This document shows positions 53,001-64,000 of a stretch of DNA of 64,000 nt, one piece after another; position 1 is the stretch's first letter, and every line of letters starts with the position of its first letter. The translations under genes were made by a program, and so were the position numbers. Source of the DNA: Dromaius novaehollandiae (lineage: Eukaryota > Chordata > Aves > Casuariiformes > Dromaiidae). A model generated the notes under the pieces. That model had not been told where the DNA came from, did no database searches, and was given only the letters and a program-made list of their open reading frames with translations. The stretch lies in the NCBI RefSeq assembly GCF_036370855.1, contig NC_088103.1, forward strand, positions 10,541,404 through 10,605,403, in the 5' to 3' direction.

Positions 53001-53752
53001 TGATGTTTCACTGGAATTACTGTGCCGCTTTTTGTGGCTGGATTTCATGTTCAGGGAAGATAACCTCGTGTGCTCCGGGCTTTCTCCCCTACTATCACCA
53101 TTCTCTTTATCTCCACTCCTTGCTCTCTTGAGTTTTGGAGAATCAAGGTCATCCTCCGACTGCTCACTTTCATCTGTTGGAGACCTCCTCCTCCTGGATC
53201 TGTCGTGGTGTTTAGATTTCTTCTCTTTTTTCTCCTTCTGGTGGGCCACGGAGCGACACAGCCGCGGAGGAAAACACACGTGCATTAAGCAAGCAGAAGG
53301 CGGCGCGGAAGAGAGTTAAAAATGGAGATTCACCCCCTAGTTACCCGCAGGGGAGGGCGCACGGCAACGGCTGCCCCCCGCCGCGGCGCAGCGGGCATTT
53401 CCCCGGCCCGGCCTTCGTTTTCGGGGCTCGCCCCCCCCCCCCTTCCCCCTGCCGGCAGCACCGCCCCGGCCGCTGCGAGGAGGCCGCCCGGCCCCAGCCC
53501 GCGCCTCCCCCGCCGGCGGGCCCGCCCCGGCCGCGCACCCGCCGGCCTCGGGGGAAGCGCACATGGCGCCCGGCAGCCGCGAGCGACTCAACGGCCGGCG
53601 GCCGCACCGCGCCGGGCCGCGAGAGGCCGCGGAGCCCTCAGCGGTACCTTGCGCCGCCGCCGGCTGCTCTCCAGGGCCGACTCGCTCTCCATAGGGCTCT
53701 CGGACTCGGACTCGGCCCCGCTGCTGGCGCAAAACCGGGTGGCCTCAGGCAT
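38043..53752 (-). CDS. DDX50: DDX50, nucleolar DEAD-box RNA helicase (Gu-beta), 15 exons, 705 aa
   Basis: DDX50 is the tandem paralogue of DDX21, a nucleolar RNA helicase linked to rRNA processing. Exons: 53648-53752, 52971-53237, 51637-51712, 50890-51068, 49420-49537, 48290-48475, 47593-47738, 46456-46605, 44530-44691, 43626-43745, 42746-42819, 42361-42520, 41928-42062, 39221-39265, 38043-38237. All are GT-AG and phases match DDX21 exactly. The N-terminus is Ser/Glu-rich ([17 protein letters not shown]) followed by a Lys/Arg/Ser stretch with [10 protein letters not shown], as in mammalian DDX50. Core motifs are ARTGTGKT (177-184), APTREL (about 214-219), TPGR, DEVD (286-289), [13 protein letters not shown] and [11 protein letters not shown], followed by a GUCT domain (about 545-640). 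It ends in a Ser/Arg/Gly tail, [13 protein letters not shown]. Human DDX50 is 737 aa; the difference lies in the tails. The ATG at 53750-53752 was chosen as the first one giving a family-like N-terminus; the frame stays open for 186 codons upstream. Confidence 0.95.
46165..46218. repeat. Homopurine tract in DDX50 intron 8
   Basis: About 54 nt are purine only except one C: A7, then G-rich, then GA-rich (AAAAAGAAAAGAAAG). On the gene strand it is a long polypyrimidine stretch, but it is about 1.5 kb from the exon 9 acceptor, so a splicing role is not implied. Confidence 0.8.
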
Positions 53753-54310
53753 CTCCGCGCGCCGGCCGGCCGCTCCGCACCGCGCCGTACCGCGCCGCCG
53801 CCCTGTGTGACAGGAACGGGCCCCACCCCGGAACCCGCCCCGGCAACGCCGCGCGCGCCCCGCCCCGCGCCAGCCAATAGGGCCGCGGCACGGCGAGGCC
53901 CGGCATGCCCCGGGGCTCCCCCGCGGGACTACAAGGCCCGGCGTGCCCCGCGCGCAGCCGGCCCTCGTGGCAGGCCGCACGCCTTCGCCGAGAGGCGGCC
54001 GCCATGACGGATAGGGGCCGCGGCGCCGCACCGGCACCGGCACCGGCAGCGGCGACCCGCGCTGCTTCCCCGCCTCGCGCCGGCACTCAGCGTTGTTCCA
54101 TGCCCCGAGTACCTGGCTAAGCCCCTGGGCGGGGTTTTTCAGCAAGCGAAAAAGCCGCTCGGGGGTGCTGCGTGAGCGGGGGGCCGAGGAGCCCCGCAGA
54201 AGCCTGAGGACAAAGATGGCGGCGGGGGCACGGCTGAGGGCAGCCGCGGCCTCAGCCAGGGCTTCTCCTTTCTCCTCGCAGCCAGAGACACACCCCCAGC
54301 AGAAACTCAC
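53330..54310 (-). promoter_or_regulatory. DDX50: CpG-island promoter of DDX50
   Basis: A strongly CpG-rich block spans DDX50 exon 1 and about 560 bp upstream. No TATA box was seen. An exact AAGATGGCGGC YY1-type motif sits on the plus strand at 54213-54223, near the upstream edge. It could position divergent (rightward) transcription, but no conserved plus-strand gene follows. Confidence 0.75.
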
Positions 54311-54410
54311 CGTAGTATTGACATTTGTAACTGCACATTTAGCCTTCTGCCTCCATCGCTACTGGACACAAGTTTTAACACTCATTTTAAGTCGAAGAGC
54401 CTGAGGTCTC

Positions 54411-54954
54411 TATATGACCATGTTTATAAAGGACCCCAACCCTTTGGTCATGAAAGCAGCACAGGCCACTTCTAGTCACAGGAAGGAAACAGAATTAGAA
54501 AGCCTAAAGCTGTCTTCTGAAGTAAAAGCTGGAAAGCAGTTGTCACAGTTGTCGCGTCCTTAGCAGAAGGCAAGCCCAGGTTAGCAGCAGTGCAGGGGTG
54601 CACCTGCACGTACCGGGCTGCAAAGATTGCTTTAAAACAGCAGCCCTGATCAAATCCCTTCCCTCCCGCATCAATGACTTCTAATTTGCAAAGACTAAAT
54701 CCTGTTTTGCCACATGTGAAGAGACCCAGTAGTTGTCTTCATAACAACCCAGCAGAAAAAACTTCCTTCTTCACAATTTAAAGAGCTTTTGTACAAACAA
54801 GGTTTGTGCCAATTTGCTTTGAGTTTGCTTTGTTTTCTGACATAAGGTTTGGAGTTCAGGGCCTGCTTCACAAGCAGGAAATGCTTCTAAGAACTGCAGT
54901 GTAAAATAGGCCTGTTATTTGGTACAGAACATTTTCAGGTTAATGATGTGATTT
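54411..54954. other. Spacer between the DDX50 promoter and the STOX1 3' end
   Basis: About 540 bp with no recognisable exon, repeat or RNA gene on either strand. Confidence 0.5.
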
Positions 54955-56002
54955 GAATGAAGTATATCAGTCTTTATTTTTATTAGAAACAGTCACAAAA
55001 AGCACTGAAATATGAGAGCAACAGGAATACACAGCAGAACTCAAAATACCACAGATGAAAGTTTGCACAAACAGCTTTGAATTTAGGGACAGCCTCACAG
55101 ATGAGACTGATAGCATTTACAGTACTGTAAATGCTGTTACAAAGGGAGAGTTTACAAAGCTGAGTTAGAAAAAGTAATCAAACATGACTAGAGTCAGCAG
55201 CAAGGAATTTTTTGCAAGTAGCCTTCCACCCTTTGCATTACTACTTATGCTTTCAACATTTTGCAGGAAGCTTTGTCATCTTTTCAGTCTATCTAAAATA
55301 GCAGAATTATTAGATGTCAGACTTTTGTGTTCTAGAAATAAACAGAATTGGCTTAGATTCTAGTATCACAGACATTGTAAGTACAAACAAACAAACAAAA
55401 CAATCCTTTGAATTTTTTTTTTTGCTAAAGAGTGTCCAAAAGATTTCAGGCATCCATATTCAAGTAACAAACTAGAAGCATGCTGAAAGAATGCACAGTC
55501 AGAAGCTCTATGTTCCCAGTGCAAGAAGAAAAAAAGTGTGGCATTTCTTTTAAAAATATAGTACATGATCCATTCCTTCATATACTAGTTTCTCAAGATG
55601 ATAATACATGTCTAATGGGAACTCGAGTGGCTTAATTATGCTTACATATCAATAATTTTTGTTCCTGAGAACATATAATGCTATTTAAAAAATGGGTATA
55701 ATTTCTCCCTCCCAACATTTTAACTTACATTTTTGCCAGTTTAGGTGAAAATTTCCTACTTCAGATTACATTAACAGTTTTGTAGTTTTTATATATGTAA
55801 CCATGTAAAATATTATTTCATACTAACATTTTTTCCATGGAGCAAATTTTCAACAAGCTTTTCTGAAAAGAGATTGCATAGTTGCAGGCAGCACATACCA
55901 TACAAAAGGAAGCAAAAGCCACTAGTTCAGGTGACATGCACATCCTGCTGCCAGCTGTGAGCAAGTCAGACAGTTCGTCATTGTAATTATGACTGAAAAC
56001 CT
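54955..56002 (-). other. STOX1: STOX1 3' UTR with tandem poly(A) signals
   Basis: On the gene strand two AATAAA hexamers lie back to back (TTTATT on plus at 54973-54978 and 54979-54984), a strong 3'-end signal for a transcript coming from STOX1. With the terminal exon beginning at about 56027 this gives a 3' UTR of about 1 kb. Confidence 0.6.
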
Positions 56003-59000
56003 TTATAAAGGATTCTTTATTCTTGGTCTACAAGGGGAGAAAAGATGACAATATCTGTAATGTTACATGGCAACATCAATGCAAGCTAAGCCTTCCTGTT
56101 ACCGGGATCACATTGAGTTTATCCATCACTGTGCTTCCTAACATGTCTGCACTTTGGCATCTCTATTTGTAACGTGGAGCTCATAATACCTTCTTGCTCA
56201 TGAAGAATAATCCAAACAGCATCTGTACAGCTGATTTATGGGGAACATTCATGTTAAAAGACATGCGAAGACTGTACAATTTGAGTTTTTCTGGGTTATA
56301 ATACAAAAGTTTTTAAACATCATAATTTTGTTGTTGGGAAGGGGCATTTATAATTTACAGCAGCAATTCTCTAAAAATCAGATTGTTATTTTGAAAATAA
56401 AACATCTAACATAGTTACATAAATCTTCTTACCTTGGGGAGTCAATTCCACTGTCTCCTGTGATGCTGTGGCTTTCTGTTCCTGCTAAGTGATTCTGTCC
56501 TGAAATCACAGTACAAGCATTATTAAAAATCAGACTCTTTTTCACCACAGGGTTTCTCATTTCTTTGGCCTGTGGACCCACAGCACAGCATGCCAGCCCT
56601 TCTCCCATCGCATAGGTGGAGTTCTGCAAAGTGTCAGTATCTGAGTCAGCCTCATTAGCATTGCAGAAATTTGTTACAGCTGAAGTCTTCACACATGCAG
56701 TAAGGCCAGTTTCCTCTTCCTTTCTGTGAACTGTCAGAAGCACCCGACTGCAAAAACAACTTTCTCTAGTGAAATCTGTTTTCTGATGCGCTTTTGAGCC
56801 ATCTGTTGATTCAGCAAGACTAGCACATTCCTTATATTCATACTCTCCAGAATCACATTTGTTTACAGTTGTGTTGTACTGCGCTGGATGAATATTAACC
56901 TTCCAGTTTTTTACGGACATAGCTGCCTCCACTTTTTGCACAGCGTTATTCCAGTCCTCTCTATCTGAAAAAGCACGGCCAGGATGCAAGTGACCTGGTT
57001 CGCTGTGTTCAAAATTGTTGTCCAGATATAATGAACTACAGGTGTTACCATCATGTGCTTTTTGGTACATAAGATGGCAGTCATCAGTAAATCCTTCACC
57101 TTCCAGCTTCATTGATGCAGGGCAGCTGGTACAGTCATATTTAAATGCAAGTTCATTCTTTTTATCAGTCTTTTGTCTGTATTTCACACCAGGCTTTTTT
57201 AGCAGGTTAGCTCTGGTTGTATAATTTGAAAGGCTGACATTTTGAAATTCATTTGATGTTTGATCTAGTAATTTACATGCAGACTCAGCTTTGTATTTGC
57301 AATGCTCATCTTTCAGATGTAATGAATATTTTGCATCTTCTTTGCACACAACATTATCTTCAGTGTAGGAGTCAGGGGATTTTTGAACAGCAGCGGGATT
57401 TTTTTTGGCTGTTTGTCTGCGGATGTTGTTTTTAGAAATATTACTCTCCATAGCGTATTTACATTTGCCATCTATTTGCAAAGTACTGCCTTGCGGACAA
57501 CTAACGTTTTCACTTAAACCGTTTTTCTTTAGTTGGAGGGAAGACCTATTAACATGGAGTGATTTGTCTGGCTTGGCTTTGTCAGCCTGCTGTTCAGCAA
57601 CCAGTTGTTCAGCTTCATATTCAAAGGTTTTTGAGGAATCCAAAGACCTTGGTCTTTGTAAACCCCTTTCTTGCTTTCGAGTCCTGGACTTCAGCTGACC
57701 GTTATTCTGACCTTTTTGCCCTTTCACGTAAAAGTTGTGTCTCCACGACAGACCCTGAAAAGGGTTCTTAATTTGTTTTTTATATATGACTTGGGATTCC
57801 ACAGCTATATCAAATGGCTGTTGGTTGGTAACATGCAGTGACAGGTGCTCTTCCAGTTTTTCGCTTTGGGATGTTAGCTCTTGTATTTGAGATTTCCTGT
57901 TGCCTCTGCTAATTTGCTTCTCTTTGCTTGATTTGTTTCTCTTGCCATGCTTTTCTGTTTTACTTTGTGTCTTTTGAACACACTCCTTTGACAGATGCTT
58001 TTGCCCGACTGTTGACACTTCAGCTGAGGTACCTTTACTGATATATTTTTTCTGCTCCTCAAACTTCTGCATTAATACTGTGTGTTTAATTAAATTATCA
58101 ACTGTAAGCATAGGGTTAATACGCTTGATGATTTCATGTTCAATATCACGTGGAATATTACCTAAGTCATCTTCGTCCCTGACTGGCCACTCCTTGGGAG
58201 GAAACTGGGCTGAAAAGGTGGAGTAGTCTTTCTTACTTTTTTCTTTTTTAGAAGCACTTCGCCAGAAAAGGCCAAAGCCAAACCTTTTACATTTCCGTTT
58301 TTCTTTCACTGATGTCAGGGATTTGATGGTGTCCCAGGAATGGGTTTCACCCGATGAGGACACGCCTTGATTTTGAATTGAAGGCTTCAATTCACTGCAG
58401 CCTCTGTTACCGCCTCCATTAGGTGCATGGTTCATTAGCTGCCGATGTCTTTGTTCACAGAGCATATTCTTGTCAGGGAAACAATGGCAGGGTCTGTAAG
58501 GGGAAACCGTAGGAATGTTTTCTTTCCTTAGGTCTGCGCAGTTCTGTATGCTTACAAGGTAAGTGACAGAAGGGGATGAACAGCAACTGTCCTCCAGCTG
58601 GACCCTTTTATTGGCTTCTGTGGCGTCGTGTGCGCTGAAGTAGGTGCTGGGGGTCACGATGAAGTATCCCTCTCCCGTATGATAGATCTTCCTTTCTTTA
58701 ATCAGCGTGCCAAGGGTGTTATATACAATCTTGTGGGAGGGAACTGCAATACCTGCAACAAAGATACAGATATTTAAAATCAGAAATAAGATTTCAAATA
58801 TAATGAGAGCTGGCAAAAAATAACTTCGGTAGAACTAGAAGCAACTCAGACATGATATAGCTGGTGAATTCAGTTTGCAGGATTCAGAAGAAAGTTTGGA
58901 ACTGCCATACCAACTGAAGTTCTGAATAGGAAAAACTTGATTTCAGCCTGGAAGTGTCTAATATCACAGGACAAAATGCAGGATGTTTTTAATTCATCAT

Positions 59001-60832
59001 CACTCTGCCGAGCTTCCAGAGCCAGCAATCGTGCCCGCGCCCTGCTGTACCCTCCCCATGCAGCCGCCCCCAGCCCTGGGGCTCCCCGCAGAACGGAGGC
59101 AGCCACGCTGTGCAGTGGTGTCCACGTGCCCGAAGGGTGGCCCCAAATCCAGAGCCAGCACCCGCTGCAGCCCTGGGTCGGGGAGAGCCCTCCTGGGCCA
59201 GCCAGGTGAGGGCAGCAGGGGAGCACCATCCAGCCCGGGGCCCTGGTAGCTGCAATCCAGCCAGTGTCTTACAGAGCAGTAAAAACACTTTTTCCTTGCT
59301 CAAGGCCATTCCTCACTGATGAGGTAAGGACACCCCTGGGGAAGAAGGCAAAAGCAGCTGCATTTCTGAATTTAACAGCAGCACTGCTGTGCTGGAGTTT
59401 AGGATGTTCTCCTTCAAATAAAAAGGGTGTTCTCTCTGCGTCTGTCAGGGTATGATATTCACGAGAGAGACCTTCTGCCGGCAAACAAGCCAAACAATGT
59501 GTTGTTCAAAACTTTTCCCTCTGGGCAGGTTATTTAACAGTAGCTTTTATTACTCTCTCTGAAGCTTCTGGTAGAGGTTTGTCAGATGACAGTTGTCAAG
59601 TTTACCTTGCTGTGAATGGTATTGGCTGCTGGTTTTTCCCTCAGGTGTCACAGTCCCAGAGTCATTAGTCTAGTGACATCTGACCTGCTGCCCCAGGCTT
59701 ACGCTGATCTCCTGCCCGGGAGAATGAATGCTTCCAGCAAGGTGAAAACATGGCAAGAAAAACTCTCTCTCCCTACAGACTTGGAGAGTTACTTCTGGCT
59801 GAGCTAAAAATCCTGCCTTGTGGTTGTCTCAATGCACGTATAGACTATATCACGTTCCCAGCAAGTTTCTGGGTCCGTTTTTGGGGTTGCATTAAAATTT
59901 TCCCCAGTAGTGAAAAAAAGAACAGGACTTGGCCTACCAGATCAGCCTGTAACGTTTGGAGGACTGTAGGACTATAAAGAATCAAAAGAGGAAGCTTAGC
60001 ATCAAACCAAGCAAACTGCTTCTGCAGAGGGCCAGAATGAGTTTTCATGGAGTCCCACAGGCATTTAAATATTCCAGATCTAAGGGAAATTGGATGTTTT
60101 TCAGATGGAAAGGCAAGTGCAGCATTTAAGGGAAATGCTACCTCATCAGAAGAGAAGGATTAAAGCTCATTTTGTGTAATTAACTTGCTTTTGGAGAGGA
60201 AGGGGCTGGAATTTGACCAATAAACCTGAATTTGAGGCCAGTTCTATTTGTGATCGCAGACACCAAATGTAGACTCCTACTCAGTCTCTCTGTTGCTCTC
60301 TCTCGAAAGGAGGACTCAAAGTTTTAGTGAACTGACGCATACTGTATTTTACATATTTTTCCATATCTGGTATCTAACTACCTCATCTATGCTTTCCCAT
60401 AGGAAAGGGCATATGCTCAGCATGCTTCCCTACTCAGTTCTCTCTCTTATTCTCAAAGAAAATCTGCAAAACTTATTCTATTCAAAACAATGTTATCGAT
60501 GCTCGCAGACCAATGAGGATTATGTGCCTATTCATGTATTTCCCCAGTTGCCGGTTGATTTATGTTCTTCCAGATTGCTGGCTTTGCTTCTAAACATTCA
60601 TTGATGACTTGTCCAATATCAGAAATATGAGCATGATAATACAGTCACTTCTAAAAGGAGAGAAAAATGAATACAGTACCTGGATAATTTTTCACTAACT
60701 GTTCCATTAAAGTTTCCTGAGTAACCCTCACATGATCTGCATTCATGTCTGATATGGTGCAGCGAAGAGCTTCAGCCAGGGGAACAAACTGTGACTGGGA
60801 GAGAGGATTCATGAGAGCAGGGGGCACATCAG
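56003..60832 (-). CDS. STOX1: STOX1, storkhead-box 1 (partial: exons 2-4; exon 1 outside window)
   Basis: STOX1 is a winged-helix (storkhead box) DNA-binding regulator linked to trophoblast function and cell-cycle control in mammals. Exon 2 (60680-60832) begins inside a codon and encodes [20 protein letters not shown] to KNYPG. Giant exon 3 (56433-58752, 2320 nt) completes the winged helix ([20 protein letters not shown], then [14 protein letters not shown]). It continues with conserved blocks [38 protein letters not shown] and [12 protein letters not shown], a weakly conserved Ser/Lys-rich middle, and GDSGIDSPR at the end. The best GT-AG continuation is a short terminal exon (about 56003-56027) adding PRIKNPL before a stop, shorter than the roughly 48-residue human tail. 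That end is uncertain. Exon 1 (the first roughly 100 GC-rich residues in human) was not found up to 64000. Confidence 0.93.
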
Positions 60833-63800
60833 CTAAAGCCCGGAAAGAGAAAGAAAAAAAGGTTGTTTGCACGGAGTAGTGTCTTATTTTTCTATTATAC
60901 ATCACAGATTTTCGCTGGAGATGTCTTGTGTTGCCTCAGAACAAGCACCTCATCTTCCACTAATTTTCTCCGGCTACTTGCTCAAATAGAAATATTTCTC
61001 AAAGAAGGAAAACTGCTCCAAACAGAGCAGTTGTAATGTTCTAACATTTGCAATTAAAGAAACAGAAGGTTAGCTTAAGCAATTCGGTTTGTTTGGTTTT
61101 AAATCCCAGCTTAACCCACCATTTAACTTAATAAACAAGGAGTTGAGGGAGAGAATTATATTTGATGACTGCTGACTTTTCAGGTGACTGTTTACATACG
61201 AAACAATGCAGAACCTGTATTTCTGTGAGTAGCTAATGAAAGAAGTCAACATCCAGTAATTTAAGTACAAAATGTTTTCACAGAGTCAGAACACAGGAAG
61301 GAAGAAAACAGCAAAAGCCTTTGTCCTTTTCCTAGCACAAGAATTTGAATAGAAATGGTAAAATTCTTATTTATAGACAGGGCTCTAAAATGTGAGATTA
61401 TCTACTAGACCGGACAGAGGGCAAAGGTGCCTCTTACCACTGACTTTGGACTGGTTACAATCATAATTTGTACTTCTGCACCACTGCACACGTTTTTTAG
61501 GCTCCCCTGTCTCTCCTGGTGAGAGGCAGTAACACTGTCGCTGTTGCACATGGGGAAAGCAAAGACTCGGAGGGGCGAAGCGTGTGGCCCTGCTCCCCGG
61601 TAACTCTGCAGCCCCAGCACAGCGCACCTCCCACAAGCAGCTGGACAGTTTTGTTCTCATTTCCCTCCAGCTCACAAGGGCAGGACGTTGGAGACCTGGA
61701 TCCCAAGACTGAACGTGGAGCAGGTACTTCCCTGTTTACTTTTCTGTGATTCCTTCCCAGAGCCCTGCGCAGCCCCAGGACGTGCTCTGCTGCAGATGCT
61801 GGACTCCCACCCGGGGCCTTGGAGGAAGTGGGCAGACAGTCCTCTCGGCTGCCGATCAGGGACTCGGTGAGGAGGACAGTGGTCTGAATAGGGCCTTACT
61901 TCTTCACCTCAACTCTCTCATCTATAAAACACGGAAGATAAATACTGCCCTCTTCCCATCACAAGATGGCAAACCCAGTCAGAGCAGCCCTGGCAAGTAG
62001 TCCTGACACAGTACCAGTGGACGATGCAGGATAAACCTGGAGTACATATACCATATGAATGCTGATGACAGAGCACAGAGCAAGGACTCACCTGAGGTCT
62101 GTGCACACAGTAAGGCTATGACTTCATACAGCTTCTCACACAAAAAGGCTTTTTTTTTTTTTTTATTAGATCAATGGTCTGTTGCCACTACCTGCTGGAG
62201 TTTTGTGCTCTTCCCTGCACTCTCCTGTGCAGAAAGCCCCTGGGTATCCTCAACTGCCAGAGCAGGCAGAAGGCAGCAGGGGCTCCCACCTGGTTACTTC
62301 ACCAGGCAAAGAATGGAGTCAAATTAACCGTAATTTTCCTGCATGGAAGCAACATCTCAGATTAAGTGATATTCAGGTTTAACTAAACTGCAACTGGATA
62401 GTTTGCTGGGTGACTCCGTAACCTGATACTTTTCCTTTAGGCCGAAAACTACAGTGCAAACATTTCTCTCAGTAAGTGAATTAAGAAACAGCACTCTGAA
62501 GAGCTTAAATTGCACTTGACCTTTGTTTTACAACTGCAGTTATGTTCAACAAAAAGCACTCAGAAAAACGTCCAGGCATACCGTTTCCTCAGTGATGTTG
62601 CTAAGATACTCCTCACAGGTGCAGAAACTATGGTAAGCTTTCCCTTTCTATGGGAGAAGACTGTCGGTATTCAGTAATAACTCTTGTGAAGAGTTTGCTC
62701 TCTGAGGTCTCTGCTCTGGGCAGAGCATGCTGCAGCCAGTTTTACCGTCTGTTTCTCACACAACACCAAGCTGCTAAAGAGTAAAACACCAAAATGTATT
62801 AATTATTATTGTACACTGTCTTGTCATCATTGTCCTTATCTGTCTCACAGCCTCAAACCCCATGCTGCCTTTAAAGGAAGGCCCTGCCAGAATAATCTTT
62901 AATTGAGAAAAAGCCATTTTAATACTGAAGGAAAAAATACTAAAATTTCCGTACCTTTAAAAAAACCAACTATTTATAATGCTATTCATAGATCAATAGT
63001 GCCAGAGTACACAAGTGCTCTACAACATGAAGATTAAAGGTCATTCCCTCCTAACTTTGCAATAAGATCTGAAATAGCAAAAGCAAAATTCAGACCACTG
63101 GAAACATTTATAAGCAGTCATGGCAAAATGCACAGGCAACAGCCTACAGGTATCCAACCTATTTCTTATAAAAAATTATTTATTTTCCATAGGTAAACTA
63201 TTACAATTGCACTTCAGATGTTCTCCTTTTTCTTTTTAAGAAACATGTAAAAGCTCCATTTCTTAGATTTGCAAGAGAGTGACCTTAAGAGTTTGTGCAA
63301 GTTCTGTCTTGTGGGCCTGACGCCACATCACCAAAACCCATGGAAGCAGAGTAACTCCCTTTGTGCTCAAAAGACCTCATGAATATTTGTTCCTTAACAG
63401 CTCAAAAAAAGACTGCAGAACCCCCAGTCTCCTACTCCACATAAACCTTCTGAGGAGAATCAGCTTCCTGGTTTCTTCACAGTTTTTACTTGCTTATGTA
63501 CAAGGTAGCTGCCATCAGTCAAGGAATTCAGGCTAATCCTCCTGGCTGCTTTAACACAGCGCAGTTACCTCGCACACTGCACAGCTCGTAGAGAATCATG
63601 TTTACCAACTCCAGCCTAGGCAGTTTGCCAGTACCCATGCGTTATTGACCTTCAGTTTGGTTTGCGAGTCTATTCAAACTCTGCTCATTACCTGGACACC
63701 TGAAACCAAAGAATACCCTTTTGGAGCACGTATTGAATCACAGTGTGGGAAAGTCATCTGTAATACAAGCATCGGGTAAAAAAATGTCAGCAAACAGAAA

Positions 63801-64000
63801 AGCCTCCAGTATTCTTGACTAACACAAAGCAATTTTTTGTTCCATCTCTGTAACATGAGCTTTACTGTTTTTCACTGGGAGCTTTAACAATTACAAGATT
63901 TTTGCTTCTGCCTCTAAGAAAAATTACATATAAGGCAAGTTTTATCTGGGTAAAAAACAGGCTAATTCTGAGGAAGTCAACAGACAGGTGTTTTATTCAC
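60833..64000 (-). other. STOX1: STOX1 intron 1 (partial)
   Basis: The sequence upstream of the exon 2 acceptor runs to the window edge with no recognisable coding exon. STOX1 intron 1 is long in mammals, so this is expected. A moderately GC-rich patch near 61.4-61.9 kb has no conserved reading frame, and a short poly-T run lies near 62.15 kb. Confidence 0.6.

Noticed and set aside
60833-64000. STOX1 exon 1 inside the window
   Set aside because: No minus-strand GC-rich frame resembling the conserved N-terminal residues and ending at a donor of the right phase was found; intron 1 probably continues past the edge.

Overview
The window is vertebrate nuclear DNA, almost certainly from a bird. It holds intron-containing housekeeping genes with GT-AG introns and three CpG-island promoters. 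Interspersed repeats are very sparse: I recognise one old CR1-like LINE fragment in 64 kb. The gene order matches human 10q22.1. All four genes lie head to tail on the minus strand, so transcription runs right to left: STOX1 (5' part outside the window), DDX50, DDX21, KIFBP.

Layout. Positions 1-9280 are non-coding flank downstream of KIFBP. KIFBP (coding 9921-22597, 7 exons, 594 aa) is a kinesin-binding TPR protein. DDX21 (23295-37264, 15 exons, 706 aa) and DDX50 (38043-53752, 15 exons, 705 aa) are tandem paralogues for nucleolar DEAD-box RNA helicases of the Gu type. STOX1 (storkhead-box transcription factor) occupies 56003-60832 with its winged-helix exon, its giant exon 3 and a short tail; exon 1 lies beyond position 64000. 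Each fully contained gene begins in its own CpG island (22.25-22.83, 36.64-37.64 and 53.33-54.31 kb). Spacing is tight: DDX50's poly(A) signal is only about 420 bp upstream of the DDX21 start codon, and the DDX21 stop is about 700 bp upstream of the KIFBP start.

The genes do not form an operon. DDX21 and DDX50 are a duplicated helicase pair acting in ribosome biogenesis and RNA remodelling. KIFBP (axonal and mitotic kinesin control) and STOX1 (winged-helix regulator) are conserved neighbours by synteny.

I saw no wholly unknown system. The most notable signals are: the two helicase genes keep exons 3-15 exactly equal in length (1746 coding nt each, no indels); exon 8 is nearly identical between them, suggesting gene conversion in the bird lineage; the DDX21 C-terminus lacks the FRGQR repeats of mammals; a 58-bp tandem duplication carrying an inverted Myb-like site lies in the 213-bp first intron of DDX21; and the 3' end of STOX1 is ambiguous.
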